Shown: positions 5,722-5,886 of the stretch, piece by piece
Layout: each line of letters begins with the position of its first letter
How positions within the stretch are numbered: position 1 is the first letter of the stretch
The notes under the pieces: model-generated
Told to the model about the DNA's origin: nothing
What the model saw: only the letters and a program-made list of their open reading frames with translations
Databases searched by the model: none
Made by a program: the position numbers and the translations under genes
DNA from: JAFDVL01 sp031371805
GTDB taxonomy: Bacteria > Acidobacteriota > Blastocatellia > RBC074
Length of the DNA: 5,886 nucleotides
Direction of reading: 5' to 3'
NCBI GenBank assembly: GCA_031371805.1
Contig: JANMKB010000714.1
Span: 1 to 5,886, forward strand

Positions 5722-5886
5722 TTACGCATTTGCGCAAAGTTGACTGGCTTTTGGCTTTTGGTTCCAGGGCATTTTCGCCAGCATCATTCCCATTCCGCAC
5801 GTATCTGTGACGGAAGAAAAAACAAGCCCTGCTCCGATGAAGCCTGACAAGCCGATGAAATAAATATGCACGAAAATTGCCAGCAG
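5722..5886 (-). CDS. C-terminal fragment of a DUF2892/YgaP-type membrane protein, 5' end outside window
   Basis: An open frame enters from the right edge and ends at TAA (5724-5722) after 54 residues. It shows a hydrophobic stretch (LLAIFVHIYFIGLSGFIGAG) followed by a second one with SSVTDTCGMGMMLAKMPWN. The TxxCGM...LLAKMPWN ending is the hallmark I recognise from DUF2892 (inner membrane YgaP-like) proteins, which are two-helix membrane modules. They stand alone or are fused behind a rhodanese domain, and the conserved cysteine is typical. A lysine-rich tail (NQKPKASQ) follows. It sits 18 bases before the TSUP permease gene, probably in the same operon, and such proteins are common beside rhodaneses and sulfur permeases. 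Whether a rhodanese domain precedes it cannot be seen. The biochemical role of the module is not established. Confidence 0.75.
   Translation of the reverse strand: MLAIFVHIYFIGLSGFIGAGLVFSSVTDTCGMGMMLAKMPWNQKPKASQLCANA

Noticed and set aside
5745..5758. Tandem TGGCTTT heptamer, two copies
   Set aside because: It is only two units inside the lysine-rich tail of the DUF2892 fragment, and is likely chance or codon composition.

Overview
The window holds one strand's worth of genes: everything recognisable is on the minus strand and is read from right to left. In transcription order it contains the 3' end of a small DUF2892/YgaP-type membrane protein (5886-5722), a TauE/SafE-family (TSUP) sulfur-anion permease (5703-4948), a three-domain persulfide dioxygenase-rhodanese protein of CstB architecture (4936-3551), cytochrome bd quinol oxidase subunit I (cydA, 3490-2174) and subunit II (cydB, 2070-1069). 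After an 88-base gap comes the first 326 codons of a Tat-exported Gfo/Idh/MocA-family oxidoreductase (980 to the left edge). No RNA gene, CRISPR array, transposase or integrase is visible. No gap between genes exceeds about 105 bases.

The first five genes look like one transcription unit. The gaps are 18, 11, 60 and 103 bases, and the TSUP stop codon overlaps an in-frame ATG of the next reading frame. The sulfur genes and the oxidase make a coherent set. The membrane proteins would move or handle sulfur species, and the dioxygenase/rhodanese would oxidise persulfide sulfur to sulfite and thiosulfate. Cytochrome bd, a terminal oxidase known to tolerate sulfide where heme-copper oxidases are poisoned, would keep quinol oxidation going. 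This is an inference from gene order. No sulfide:quinone oxidoreductase, cydCD, CydX or regulator is inside the window.

The most unusual stretch is the 103-base cydA-cydB gap. It is filled by two copies of a GC-rich palindrome, one the inverted counterpart of the other, around an AT-rich centre (a REP/REPIN-like element). The element reaches into the cydA stop codon on one side. On the other it leaves only 12 bases before the cydB ATG, with no visible Shine-Dalgarno sequence.

Organism: a Gram-negative-type bacterium with GC content near one half by eye. The Tat-signal Gfo/Idh/MocA protein, the palindrome style and the short-Q-loop bd oxidase together remind me of Acidobacteriota (for example Blastocatellia). 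That placement is a low-to-moderate-confidence impression and not proven by anything here.
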